IMG/VR virus record: IMGVR_UViG_3300023223_000342
Coordinates: 1 to 46,374 of that record
Length of the DNA stretch: 46,374 nucleotides
DNA from: a virus
Reading direction: 5' to 3' (one strand)
Shown here piece by piece: positions 7,849 to 15,492 of the stretch. Within the stretch, counting starts at the first letter, position 1, and the number at the start of each line of letters is the position of its first letter. A program made the translations under genes and the position numbers. The notes under the pieces are model-generated. The model saw only the letters and a list, made by a program, of their open reading frames with translations, searched no databases and was not told where the DNA came from.

Positions 7849-8792
7849 AAGTCGATTATGTTTTGTACCATGTGAGCGAAAGTGTAATTGTTGTGAATGT
7901 AACCAGACGAACCCCTCCCTTGAAAATTAATTCCCCGTTCGATTGGTAATTCTCTGGCATAATTAATATTAGTAATACAATTTGTAAGATTTTTAAATCC
8001 AACTCCGATATGAAAAGGAATAACTTTTTCTATTTCTGGAAATTCATGGACCATAACGCAAGCCCCGCATCCCATAGCCCTAAACAGTCGATCACTTGTA
8101 TAACGAGATTCAGTAAAGCTTGACATACTTATAGCTATCTCACAACCCCGATAAATAGCGGCTTCTTTTTTCTGCCATAGATTCACCTCTTTCAAGGAGT
8201 CTTTAACATTACATTCCCCATCGGCTAACTCTTGCCATCCATTGCCATAAAGTTTAAAATCATCTCCATAGGCATTCTTTAAGCCAAGTATTAAATTCAT
8301 TCTTACTTGATCATTAGGGAAATGCCGTGCCCTGTTAGCTAAAAAAACAATCTTTCCCGCTGAAGGCTCCACAAATCCATCAGGCGTAAATATCTTAGGG
8401 TCAATGCCTACCTGTAAAAACTCTGCCTTATATCCGGCCTTACGGACATTATTAATATCCCTGTCATTTGAAAAGCAAGTAACCGAAACATGAGGGGCCA
8501 AATCAAAAACATAATGTTCTGTTGATCTACGAATATCCCCGGACCAATGAACTACTTTAGTGCCTTTGTTTTTCCAGTGTTGTAGTACACTTTTAAGGTC
8601 TTGATTATAGCCTGTTCCCTGCACTTGTAAGAATAGTATATCGGGCCTCCATTGAAGGTTTTTTAGTTCTACTGTGACATTTTCGGGCCTGCATTCATGG
8701 TACATACTTGAAGCCTCCATGAACGCTTCCGCAATGCCTTCAACTCTATTGTAGCAACATATTCCAATATGTAGAATTTTAGGCTTTGTCAT
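7845..8792 (-). CDS. CgeB/GT4-like glycosyltransferase
   Basis: 315 residues with a GT-B plan. The N-terminal domain starts KPILHIG-like (MTKPKILHIGICCYN) and has the donor-side strand VVHWSGDIR (about residues 95-103). The C-terminal domain has VFLANRARHFPND (about 148-160), LYGNGWQEL, and the nucleotide-sugar loop CEIAISMSSFTESRYTSDRL followed by FRAMGCGACVMVHEF, the pattern of CgeB-type transferases (EIxxSRL..RAMxCGxxxL). Probably the only GT-B enzyme among the GT-A types in the cassette. Its start overlaps the upstream small membrane gene within a duplicated 18-base junction. Confidence 0.8.
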   Translation of the reverse strand: MTKPKILHIGICCYNRVEGIAEAFMEASSMYHECRPENVTVELKNLQWRPDILFLQVQGTGYNQDLKSVLQHWKNKGTKVVHWSGDIRRSTEHYVFDLAPHVSVTCFSNDRDINNVRKAGYKAEFLQVGIDPKIFTPDGFVEPSAGKIVFLANRARHFPNDQVRMNLILGLKNAYGDDFKLYGNGWQELADGECNVKDSLKEVNLWQKKEAAIYRGCEIAISMSSFTESRYTSDRLFRAMGCGACVMVHEFPEIEKVIPFHIGVGFKNLTNCITNINYARELPIERGINFQGRGSSGYIHNNYTFAHMVQNIIDL

Positions 8793-8795
8793 TTT
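8778..8795. repeat. 18-bp junction repeat, copy 1
   Basis: TTTAGGCTTTGTCATTTT, identical to 8917-8934. On the minus strand each copy encodes both the last codons of one gene (NDKA, stop) and the first codons of the next (MTKPK). The two copies flank the 50-residue membrane-protein gene. Confidence 0.9.
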
Positions 8796-8931
8796 TAATA
8801 TTTATTTCTATTGTAGTAAGCCACGAAAGAAAGAAGAGTATTAGAAGTAATTTCCAATCATACCAGATTAAACAAAATGTTATTGTTATTATAAGCACAA
8901 TAATCCAAATTATATATTTAGGCTTTGTCAT
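8779..8931 (-). CDS. Small two-helix membrane protein
   Basis: 50 residues, MTKPKYIIWIIVLIITITFC, then LIWYDWKLLLILFFLSWLTT: two closely spaced membrane helices with a short charged tail ending NDKA. Both ends lie in copies of the same 18-base sequence, so the first five residues equal those of the next gene (MTKPK) and the last four equal those of the previous one. This looks like a small gene inserted by duplication of a coupling junction. Confidence 0.65.
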   Translation of the reverse strand: MTKPKYIIWIIVLIITITFCLIWYDWKLLLILFFLSWLTTIEINIKNDKA

Positions 8932-8934
8932 TTT
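8917..8934. repeat. 18-bp junction repeat, copy 2
   Basis: Exact second copy of the sequence at 8778-8795; it contains the stop of the 71-residue gene and the start of the 50-residue membrane-protein gene. Confidence 0.9.
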
Positions 8935-9133
8935 CTTTCTTTCTTTGTTCACTAATCTTATCAGGTGCCCACATGTTCACCCCAAACCACTTATCTCTTT
9001 TAGTCACCGCTATAGTATAAGATTCAAGACAATTTTTAAGATATTCGGCAAGCATAAAATCAGGAGTATCTGATTCATTTTCTTTACTATAACTGTTAAG
9101 TAATGATTCTAATTCTCTTTCAAATGTTTTCAT
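8918..9133 (-). CDS. Hypothetical phage protein
   Basis: 71 residues, MKTFERELESLLNSYSKENE then DTPDFMLAEYLKNCLE and a conserved-looking DKWFGVNMW. Proteins with this pattern (C-terminal helical segment, then K-W-x-G/N) are common in phages; function unknown. ATGA overlap with the upstream GT. Confidence 0.6.
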   Translation of the reverse strand: MKTFERELESLLNSYSKENESDTPDFMLAEYLKNCLESYTIAVTKRDKWFGVNMWAPDKISEQRKKENDKA

Positions 9134-9747
9134 ATCGGTTTACGTTTAATTTGTGGATTTAATACGGTTTGTTCAACCCACTTCCAAGGCGTCTGGACTT
9201 GTTTAGGCCAACCTTCTGGGATATTATATTCTCTTGTCTCTATTTTATGCAGATGGATTGCCTGTACAGTCAATGAGGGATTAGTTAACCTGTACCCTCT
9301 TCTAATAATTTCATATGCTATTCGATTATCACATCCAGGAATACCAAGCGGAAACCTTCCATATATTGAGGTAATTGCGCCCTTGAATATCCAAACATCC
9401 TGACTATGTTTTGCCTTAGCCTGCTTATTTCTAACGTGCTTTTCCTCGAAAAGAACAGGCGTTTTACCGTCTAACTCCCACCGGGTTAAAGCATAACAAT
9501 CTCGAATTCCAATTTCTTTTATATGTTCAAGCGTTTCATTAAAGTAAATATCTGCATTAGCTAAGATATTAATATCATTAGGGAATAGTTCCGTCTGCTC
9601 AAAGAAGTTTGTATACGTAGGACGTTCAGCAAAAAGCTTGATAGCATCAATGATAGGATTCTTTTCATTTTCTCTAAGGCAAAAGTTTAGCTCCCGTTGC
9701 CTTTGACGGTTGCCACATTGATAATGAGAAACAAAAAGATTAATCAT
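9130..9747 (-). CDS. Glycosyltransferase-like protein (GT-A)
   Basis: 205 residues. NILANADIYFNETL (about residues 59-72) occupies the DxD place of a GT-A fold, preceded by PTYTNFFEQTELFPND. The second half has VWIFKGAI and RFPLGIPGCDNRIAYEIIRR, matching the acceptor loop (G-x-x-G-C-D) of a family found with other GTs in bacteria and phages. The DxD is replaced by NAD, so catalysis may be metal-independent or altered. ATGA-coupled to the following gene. Confidence 0.65.
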   Translation of the reverse strand: MINLFVSHYQCGNRQRQRELNFCLRENEKNPIIDAIKLFAERPTYTNFFEQTELFPNDINILANADIYFNETLEHIKEIGIRDCYALTRWELDGKTPVLFEEKHVRNKQAKAKHSQDVWIFKGAITSIYGRFPLGIPGCDNRIAYEIIRRGYRLTNPSLTVQAIHLHKIETREYNIPEGWPKQVQTPWKWVEQTVLNPQIKRKPI

Positions 9748-9757
9748 TGATATTCAA

Positions 9758-9925
9758 TTAATTAAATATTTTATCAGCTTCATGTTCTGTTATATTCCTA
9801 ACATTTATGTGATAAATTAGTATTCCAAAAAGATAAATACAATAATGATAATCGTTACCATACGACCCGTCTTTTCGTGCCCATCCGTGTATTGAACGCT
9901 TATGAATTATCTTTTTTAGAATCAT
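9758..9925 (-). CDS. Small hypothetical protein
   Basis: 55 residues: MILKKIIHKRSIHGWARKDG, then DYHYCIYLFGILIYHINV, possibly a short membrane-associated helix. ATGA overlap with the stop of the upstream GT2 supports it. Confidence 0.5.
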   Translation of the reverse strand: MILKKIIHKRSIHGWARKDGSYGNDYHYCIYLFGILIYHINVRNITEHEADKIFN

Positions 9926-10554
9926 CGATTTCGGGTTAAACTTTTAGATTTATCAGCCCTGTAATGGTATAGTTCTTTTTCAATTACATACTGGTCATTC
10001 ATACCGTATTTCTGGGCTATCTCAGCGGCCCAACGATGATCCTCGCTCTGGTTGATATCAGGGAATTGAACGCCTTGGGCTAACTCTCTTTTCCATACAC
10101 ATAAATGCCCAGGCAAATAACCCAAGAAAACTTTGTCCCCTTGTTTGATAGTTACATGAACACCTGAATACTCCCTACTGAAGCGATAGGGACGCGCTGG
10201 CTGGCCATTCTCTGTTTTCTTTAGTAAGAAGGTTATAACAGGTTTTTGTGTCTCCCTGATAGCTTTTAGAATTTCTTTGATATAGTCCGGCTCGATACCG
10301 TCATCGTCATCAACGAAACACAAGTAATCCCCGTCGGCAATAGACATTAACTTATTCCTTTTTTTGCCCACGGACATGCTTTTATTATCTCCGAGCCAAA
10401 GGATTTGAACCTCTTCGGTCTGAATAAGATAATCCAGTTCGTTAAGTAATTGGTTAAGCTCTAAACTACGAGACTTGACAGTACAAATAAGAATAGAAAG
10501 TATCACCTTTTTAGGGCCTTTGTATAAATTGGAATAAATAGGGTTTCTGCTCAA
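9922..10554 (-). CDS. Family 2 glycosyltransferase
   Basis: 210 residues, compact GT2. Strand VILSILICTVKSRS, then QILWLGDNKSMSVGKKRNKL (nucleotide side) and YLCFVDDDDGIEPDYI (about residues 77-92), a strong DDDD metal-binding motif. The catalytic base region is near QSEDHRWAAEIAQ (about 164-176). This is the clearest GT2 of the cassette. Its stop shares ATGA with the following small gene; it directly abuts the upstream 105-residue gene. Confidence 0.87.
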   Translation of the reverse strand: MSRNPIYSNLYKGPKKVILSILICTVKSRSLELNQLLNELDYLIQTEEVQILWLGDNKSMSVGKKRNKLMSIADGDYLCFVDDDDGIEPDYIKEILKAIRETQKPVITFLLKKTENGQPARPYRFSREYSGVHVTIKQGDKVFLGYLPGHLCVWKRELAQGVQFPDINQSEDHRWAAEIAQKYGMNDQYVIEKELYHYRADKSKSLTRNR

Positions 10555-10872
10555 TTACAGATATTTCATACTTATAAATTGCCAAAAAGAAATCTTCCTA
10601 ATATCAAATAATTCTGGCTCTTTTGGCTTTGGATTTTTCTTTCTAAAATCTCCAAGTTCTTTTTTCATTACACTTAAATCATCCGCTATTAATATATTAT
10701 GGGCGTTTAGTGCATTGTTCCGCTCTATGGATTCTACAAGGGCTTTCTCTTTCGTTAGAAAATCTGCTTGATAATAAGCATCGTGTATTATTCCAATTTT
10801 TCCTGCTGAGATTTCAGATTTAAAATCTCGTAATTCATTATAGTCTTCTAAATGTAATCTTACGTAGTTCAT
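10555..10872 (-). CDS. Hypothetical protein, first gene of the glycan cassette
   Basis: 105 residues. N-terminus MNYVRLHLEDYNELRDFKSE, coiled-coil-like middle (KEKALVESIERNNALNAH), charged linker FRKKNPKPKEPELF. No family. It is the first gene after the terminator that closes the head operon, so it should be first in the cassette transcript. Its leader has an AACCAAAAAT stretch but no Shine-Dalgarno. Confidence 0.6.
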   Translation of the reverse strand: MNYVRLHLEDYNELRDFKSEISAGKIGIIHDAYYQADFLTKEKALVESIERNNALNAHNILIADDLSVMKKELGDFRKKNPKPKEPELFDIRKISFWQFISMKYL

Positions 10873-10918
10873 TAGTTTTATTTTTGGTTAATACTGTAAA
10901 GTAAGTATAAAAAGAACT

Positions 10919-10950
10919 AAAAAAAAAGCACCCCCGAAGCTGGAGGCACC
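10919..10950 (-). terminator. Rho-independent terminator after the head operon
   Basis: On the minus strand GGTGCCTCC (10950-10942) pairs with GGGGGTGC (10935-10928), including G-T pairs, around a six-base loop, then a run of nine T. It lies after the last head-block gene and before the glycan cassette. It could also work weakly on the plus strand (TTTT at 10951). It implies separate transcription, or readthrough control, of the cassette. Confidence 0.7.
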
Positions 10951-10989
10951 TTTTAACCCTATTAACCAAATCCAAAAACTATAAAAAAA

Positions 10990-11514
10990 TCAGTTGAAGA
11001 CATTAGCGGGCACGTCACTTGTCTTGGGATTATCGAAATCCTTCCACGTTATGACTACTTTCCAAACGACTTCCGTTTCTAACCCGTTTTCTACGGAAGG
11101 AACGGCATCAATAGAAATGTCCTTATCTTCTATCATTAAAAGTGAATATTCACCTCCAACAACGAAAGCTACTTTATAATCATTACTTTTCATAAGTGGA
11201 TTAAAGAATAACTCGTTGCCTTTTACTCCAGGAATATCAATTGATAAAACATGATCGGCATTGGTCCGCCTTTCGGACTCATTACCAAAGCCTGGAATCT
11301 TTACACCAGTGACCGCATATTCTCCCCTTACCTCTCCAAAAATATGGAGGTCGGCTGAATAATCGCCGTCGACCCAAACGGAGGTATTTGAGGGATCATT
11401 GAAAATCACCTGAAATATATCTTTGTGAATCAGACCAAGAGCCGTCACCCTTCCGGTCTCCGATATACAATCTGAAACGACAAAATCGGGAATTATCGGT
11501 TGACATCGTGCCAT
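10990..11514 (-). CDS. Virion structural protein next to capsid protein
   Basis: 174 residues, beta-rich. It starts MARCQPIIPDFVVSDCISET; the middle has WVDGDYSADLHIFGEVRGEY and a late VVWKVVITWKDFDNP. Directly downstream of the major capsid gene (28-base gap), last before the terminator. Position and beta content suggest a head decoration, stopper or tail-tube-like protein; I cannot choose between these. No other obvious major tail protein exists, so that role is possible. Confidence 0.55.
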   Translation of the reverse strand: MARCQPIIPDFVVSDCISETGRVTALGLIHKDIFQVIFNDPSNTSVWVDGDYSADLHIFGEVRGEYAVTGVKIPGFGNESERRTNADHVLSIDIPGVKGNELFFNPLMKSNDYKVAFVVGGEYSLLMIEDKDISIDAVPSVENGLETEVVWKVVITWKDFDNPKTSDVPANVFN

Positions 11515-11542
11515 ATCTCAATTTTTTAAATTAAGCATAACA

Positions 11543-12628
11543 CTATGCCGCCTTGGTTATGTTATAACCTACTGTACCCGTAAAGTCGCCTAAGTCAGCG
11601 TAAGGCTCTCCAAATGCTGCTTGCGGTGGCGTCCATAAGTCAAAATATGTGAAAATTCTGCCCGTATACGAACCCTGTATCCCATTCGTGGTCGAACATT
11701 CATCATCATACTTAAATATGAAATCCCACATTAAAGCACTGCCAAATACTGCATCGGGAATTGTACTCTTTTTAGAGCTGTCAGGAGTCTCCAGCGCAAA
11801 GTCACTATTGCGATAGAAATTATACTGAAAGAACTGTGACAAGCCAGGATAAGAAACGATTACGTCGTCAATATCTCCAAGTGCGCTTAAAGTGTTCTGA
11901 TCCTTGAAATGAATCAATCCAAAATTATTCGCTATCTCTCGAATATCAACGCCACTATCCCTTACATTTCCGACGGCCAGAAGGTTGTTATACTTCCGCA
12001 TGTTTCCCAAACCAATAACACCTGGAACACCCACCATGAAATTATCTTCTTTATGGATTAAGATGTCATCAAATGTTGCGGGATCTACGGTTCCATCGGA
12101 AAGTAGCAACTGAAGCGAGGTATTTTGACCTACTCCAACACCACTGCCAGGATTACTCCCGATGGCGGTATTATAAGCTGCTAACAATTGACGGTCTGCA
12201 TCTTCCCGACATATCCGTTGAGCGTCCCGAATTTCACGGGTTAATACAGCCTGTAATTCTAACGGTGTTCCTTCCCTGACTAATTCCTCATCAATTGAAA
12301 ATTTATCATGCACAAACAATGCAGGATTTAGAGTTTGGATTTGCTCTCTGCGATGTGTTACTTTATTACAATTCGCAAGAGCATCACTCGTCACAAGATC
12401 ACCGGTACCTTTTTGAGGGGTGAACCTAATTTCACACGGACGGTATTTCCCGTTTAATGCGGATTGTCCTTGCTGAATATTAATCGTGCTCCCATTGAAG
12501 GGAGAAAACAACCACTCAAGCGTCCCTATTAGCTTTTTGTAGTTTCCTGGGTCATTGACTGTTACAACGTCACCCATCATTTTTTGAACTGCCTGAAGTG
12601 CCTCAGTCAGCGATAAATTAACTGCCAT
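11543..12628 (-). CDS. Major capsid protein (probable)
   Basis: 361 residues, MAVNLSLTEALQAVQKMMGD. Supporting points: location between a scaffold-like gene and another virion gene; length; a long spine-helix-like segment (FSIDEELVREGTPLELQAVL, then REIRDAQRICREDADRQLLA, about residues 110-151); a beta-rich body; and the C-terminal TYFDLWTPPQAAFGEPYADL region. The fold is probably HK97-like, but that is inference. No Shine-Dalgarno upstream, only an A/T-rich leader, as expected of highly expressed Bacteroidota genes. Confidence 0.75.
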   Translation of the reverse strand: MAVNLSLTEALQAVQKMMGDVVTVNDPGNYKKLIGTLEWLFSPFNGSTINIQQGQSALNGKYRPCEIRFTPQKGTGDLVTSDALANCNKVTHRREQIQTLNPALFVHDKFSIDEELVREGTPLELQAVLTREIRDAQRICREDADRQLLAAYNTAIGSNPGSGVGVGQNTSLQLLLSDGTVDPATFDDILIHKEDNFMVGVPGVIGLGNMRKYNNLLAVGNVRDSGVDIREIANNFGLIHFKDQNTLSALGDIDDVIVSYPGLSQFFQYNFYRNSDFALETPDSSKKSTIPDAVFGSALMWDFIFKYDDECSTTNGIQGSYTGRIFTYFDLWTPPQAAFGEPYADLGDFTGTVGYNITKAA

Positions 12629-12660
12629 GATTTTAGTGTATTAAAAATTAAGACCTTAGC

Positions 12661-13566
12661 CTATTTATGCCCGAAAGTCTCCTCTTGCTGTCTCCTATAT
12701 TCGATATTCCGTTTATCTTTTTCGGTCTTATCGCCAGGAACAACAATCGCTGGAGTCTTTGGGGGTGGATCATCTTTTGTTTTTAGATGGCCACTAATTT
12801 TTGGCTCAAAATAATCGGTGAAGGTTACATACTTGTTTCCTTCCATGAGACGGGTGTCTTTTCCTTTATCATATAAAAGAATTTCTCCGTCTTCTATTTT
12901 AAGGTCTATTTTGGCGGCCGCCTTATTTAGCCTATCGGCGATGATTAGTTCTTTTACATCACCATTCTGTGCCCATGTATAATTGTTACTTAATGTATTG
13001 AAAGCAGCCCTGTTGATTTCTTTTTGAACTTGGGTTGTTTCAAAATCTTTGAGGGTATTTTCATACTCCTCCTCTTTAATCTTTGAGTTTTTCATTAACT
13101 CCGTAATTCTATCTTCTTTGTCTTGTAGCCTTTGTGTGATTTCTTCATCTGGAGCGTTTTTGATTTCAGTAGTTTCTAAGAACTTAATCAACTGATATAA
13201 GTAACCACTCTTAGCTTTCCCATCATCATCTTCTTCTGGAGCAGGAAATTTAACATCAAACTTTCTTCCAAGTTTAGATATAAACATATGTTCTCCTTTA
13301 TCTAGAATGTTCTTTGTAATTAGGGGGGTAGCATCCGAAATTATCTTACCTTTAAAATCAGGATCATCCTTGATTACTCCAATAACGTTCTTATTCCTTA
13401 TTGCAGCTTCTTCTGTCATTAAGGCATTGACTTGTGTTTCAATATCAGTAATATCTTCTTCTTTCCATTCTACTTCGTTAAGTTCAGAAGCGGCAAGCGC
13501 ATCACTTAATGCCTGTGAGTGAATTGAGTGATTTAAAAAGGTTAATATTTTTTTGATCTCTTCCAT
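12661..13566 (-). CDS. Scaffold-like head assembly protein
   Basis: 301 residues, strongly charged and mostly helical, with coiled coil in the middle (ITELMKNSKIKEEEYENTLK). C-terminal part is flexible and basic/proline-rich (KTKDDPPPKTPAIVVPGDK, then KRNIEYRRQQEETFGHK). Composition, length and position immediately before the capsid gene fit a scaffolding protein. Its start overlaps the upstream stop by one base (TAATG). Confidence 0.6.
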   Translation of the reverse strand: MEEIKKILTFLNHSIHSQALSDALAASELNEVEWKEEDITDIETQVNALMTEEAAIRNKNVIGVIKDDPDFKGKIISDATPLITKNILDKGEHMFISKLGRKFDVKFPAPEEDDDGKAKSGYLYQLIKFLETTEIKNAPDEEITQRLQDKEDRITELMKNSKIKEEEYENTLKDFETTQVQKEINRAAFNTLSNNYTWAQNGDVKELIIADRLNKAAAKIDLKIEDGEILLYDKGKDTRLMEGNKYVTFTDYFEPKISGHLKTKDDPPPKTPAIVVPGDKTEKDKRNIEYRRQQEETFGHK

Positions 13567-14000
13567 TATCCGCAGCCCTCACATTCACCTTTTAACTCTT
13601 CAGGTACCATATAAGGCGACCCTTTTGGTATCTTAATAGATATGTTAGACCACCCTGACATATTTTTGTTTGCTTTTTGCCTCGTTAACGCTGTCTCTAT
13701 TGCAGAGGCTGATTTATACAATCCCTGTCCGTTCCATATTACCCAAAACTTATGGCCTGTAGTTCCACCCATTCCTTTTGATCCTTCCGGTTTCTTACCT
13801 GGGAATATTTCCAGGGGCATTTCACTTTGTACTTCTGGAATATTTGCTACTGGGGTTATTTTTGAGGTTTCTTTTTGAACTGGGGGTTCTTCCTTAGCGA
13901 TTAAAGCCTCCTGAAGTCCCTGTTCCTTTTCTAATTTAGCTTGTTCTCGTTTTTCTTTTGCAGCTTTCTTTTCGGCCGCCGTCATTTTTGCTTTCGCCAT
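13566..14000 (-). CDS. Lys/Glu-rich protein, first gene of the head operon
   Basis: 144 residues. N-terminal third is an Ala/Lys/Glu helix (MAKAKMTAAEKKAAKEKREQ), then a Pro/Glu linker and a compact C-terminal domain (GHKFWVIWNGQGLYKSASAI; GWSNISIKIPKGSPY) ending in CEGCG. The end domain loosely recalls viroplasmin/RNase H1 N-domains, but this is unproven. First gene after the promoter region; possibly a head-assembly accessory protein. Confidence 0.55.
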   Translation of the reverse strand: MAKAKMTAAEKKAAKEKREQAKLEKEQGLQEALIAKEEPPVQKETSKITPVANIPEVQSEMPLEIFPGKKPEGSKGMGGTTGHKFWVIWNGQGLYKSASAIETALTRQKANKNMSGWSNISIKIPKGSPYMVPEELKGECEGCG

Positions 14001-14019
14001 GTTATAACTTTTTGTTATA

Positions 14020-14027
14020 CAAAAATA
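14020..14027 (-). promoter_or_regulatory. Promoter-like -7 box of the head operon
   Basis: Minus strand TATTTTTG matches the Bacteroidota -7 consensus TAnnTTTG exactly, about 20 bases before the ATG of the first head gene. Upstream T-rich sequence near the -33 position is only a weak TTTG match. The region is also part of an imperfect dyad (AACTTTTTGT and ACAAAAATAA). Confidence 0.5.
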
Positions 14028-14050
14028 ACTAATTATAACTTAAAACTATA

Positions 14051-14078
14051 ATGGGTATGAATTACCGTTCATACCCAT
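14051..14078. promoter_or_regulatory. Perfect 11-bp inverted repeat
   Basis: ATGGGTATGAA and TTCATACCCAT flank the six-base loop TTACCG. There is no T-run, so it is not a terminator. It overlaps the first of the two 15-base elements, so it may be an operator or a hairpin in the 5' leader of either divergent transcript. Confidence 0.65.
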
Positions 14079-14096
14079 ATATTACCACTCATGTAA
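14062..14096 (+). promoter_or_regulatory. Paired 15-base regulatory elements, head-region copy
   Basis: Two copies start 20 bases apart: TTACCGTTCATACCC (14062) and TTACCACTCATGTAA (14082). The perfect form, TTACCGTTCATGTAA, occurs twice at 41130-41164 with the same 20-base period, on the other strand. Each has TTAC...GTAA arms, as expected of a dimeric helix-turn-helix protein. A further TTACC-TTATTT-GGTAA dyad follows at 14098-14113. The block sits between the head operon and the divergent plus-strand gene. Confidence 0.65.
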
Positions 14097-14125
14097 ATTA
14101 CCTTATTTGGTAAGGGGGAAACCAC

Positions 14126-14133
14126 TATTTTTA
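14126..14133 (+). promoter_or_regulatory. Promoter-like -7 box of the plus-strand gene
   Basis: TATTTTTA differs in one base from TAnnTTTG; a TTTG lies at 14106-14109, 16 bases upstream. The start codon of the only plus-strand gene is 20 bases downstream. Weak but correctly placed. Confidence 0.35.
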
Positions 14134-14152
14134 ATAAAAAATAAAAAAGATA

Positions 14153-14605
14153 ATGGAAACAGTATATTCACGAGAATACAATAGAATACCATCTAATCCT
14201 TTTGCTTATTGGAAAAAGAATGGTAAAGTAGACTGGAAAGCTTATCAAAAGGATTACAATGAAGAGCAAAAAAAATACCAGAAACCTCTAAAGTTTTTTA
14301 TTGAAAATTATGGCGATGTTTCTTTAAAACTTGAAGCTTATTATAGAAAAATTTTTGATTACCGGGGGGAAACTGACAAAGAATTTATTCAAGTTATCCT
14401 TCAAGGAACAGAGGAAAATCTTAATAAAATTTACTTTGCAAAAGGACAGGAAAGTAAAAATACTTTGAAAGGATATTGGACAGGGTTTGGTTATATGGTA
14501 GAAATAAATCCGATGAGTATTTATGTCCGCAAAAAACCGCAAGGATTACTTTATGAATATAACCAAGATTACTGGCTGAACTGGTTTCAAAAGTTCTTTA
14601 AATAA
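14153..14605 (+). CDS. Hypothetical protein, the only plus-strand gene
   Basis: 150 residues, Tyr/Lys/aromatic-rich (NPFAYWKKNGKVDWKAYQKD; GYWTGFGYMVEINPMSIYVR; YNQDYWLNWFQKFFK). No family recognised. It is transcribed against everything else, starts from the region carrying the paired 15-base elements, and ends one base before the stop of the convergent MuF-type gene. A regulator controlled by or binding those elements is possible from position only; no clear helix-turn-helix is visible. Confidence 0.65.
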   Translation: METVYSREYNRIPSNPFAYWKKNGKVDWKAYQKDYNEEQKKYQKPLKFFIENYGDVSLKLEAYYRKIFDYRGETDKEFIQVILQGTEENLNKIYFAKGQESKNTLKGYWTGFGYMVEINPMSIYVRKKPQGLLYEYNQDYWLNWFQKFFK

Positions 14606-14606
14606 A

Positions 14607-15488
14607 CTAAGGCTTAAAAAATACTTTTGATTCAGCTCTATCACGTACACTTTTAGGAACGGCGGAAGTCTCAGCAGCTAAGTATTGATGGTTACAACGA
14701 AACCCCCCACGCAATATTAATATATTACTTTTATTAGTTCTCGGTATCTTACCGGCCCACTCCTCACTTGCGGTAATCTGAATCTCTTTAATATGAAACC
14801 ATCGCCCTTCGGATACCCGTCTTTTACAGTACTCCCTTGACTGTTCTAAAATTGGCCCTTGATAGATATAAAACTCTAATCCTAAATCTCCGGCTACGCT
14901 TTGGTTATAATTGGCATTGAATTGCTGAATAGAATCAGTAGTGATCTGACCGCTATAACTCGCCAGCCTTCCCAGCTTTTCAGCGTTCCCAACAATCTCA
15001 GTTCTTAACGTAGCGGTCATATCCGCTAAACTCCCCCCGGTCGTGATATTCTGTTTTAAGATATTCTCAACAGGGAGAATAATATTCTCATCTAAACCAG
15101 AGGCAAGCAAGGAGTTACCGGTAGTTTCAACACTCATCTTTAACACCTCTTTAAACTGTGTTTTGTTAGGATTGAAGCCCTGGAAGCCTTTATAATATAT
15201 GTCGTTTTGTTTTTTGACGCTGGTAAAGCTACCCAAGAAGATTTGTGTTGCTCTTTTATATTGGGGTGTCTTGATTGCTCTTTCGAGGTTACCCCTGAGC
15301 TTTCTAATGATTTTGAAGTTCTTAGTGTTAGGAATAACATTGCCAGCTTCGTCTAATTCGAGTTTCCTAATAACATTAAACACGGTAGACCACATCCGGC
15401 CCTGGGCTGCATTGGTTCTTTTTTGATAGTTCTCCAAGCTGCCATTAATAAGGTCTTTGGTTTTTTTGAATGTCTGAGCAACGGTCAC
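14607..15488 (-). CDS. Minor head protein, MuF/SPP1 gp7-like
   Basis: 293 residues from GTG at 15486-15488, which lies 4 bases after the preceding stop and gives TVAQTFKKTKDLINGSLENY; a TTG at 15530 would add 14 residues but overlap the upstream gene by 38 bases. The C-terminal region GPILEQSREYCKRRVSEGRW followed by WAGKIPRTNKS and LRGGFRCNHQYL is the MuF-type head-morphogenesis signature (Cys, Arg-Gly-Gly, Cys-Asn-His). It assists procapsid assembly or portal-side injection. Located shortly after the portal gene, as usual for this family. Confidence 0.78.
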   Translation of the reverse strand: MTVAQTFKKTKDLINGSLENYQKRTNAAQGRMWSTVFNVIRKLELDEAGNVIPNTKNFKIIRKLRGNLERAIKTPQYKRATQIFLGSFTSVKKQNDIYYKGFQGFNPNKTQFKEVLKMSVETTGNSLLASGLDENIILPVENILKQNITTGGSLADMTATLRTEIVGNAEKLGRLASYSGQITTDSIQQFNANYNQSVAGDLGLEFYIYQGPILEQSREYCKRRVSEGRWFHIKEIQITASEEWAGKIPRTNKSNILILRGGFRCNHQYLAAETSAVPKSVRDRAESKVFFKP

Positions 15489-15492
15489 GATT

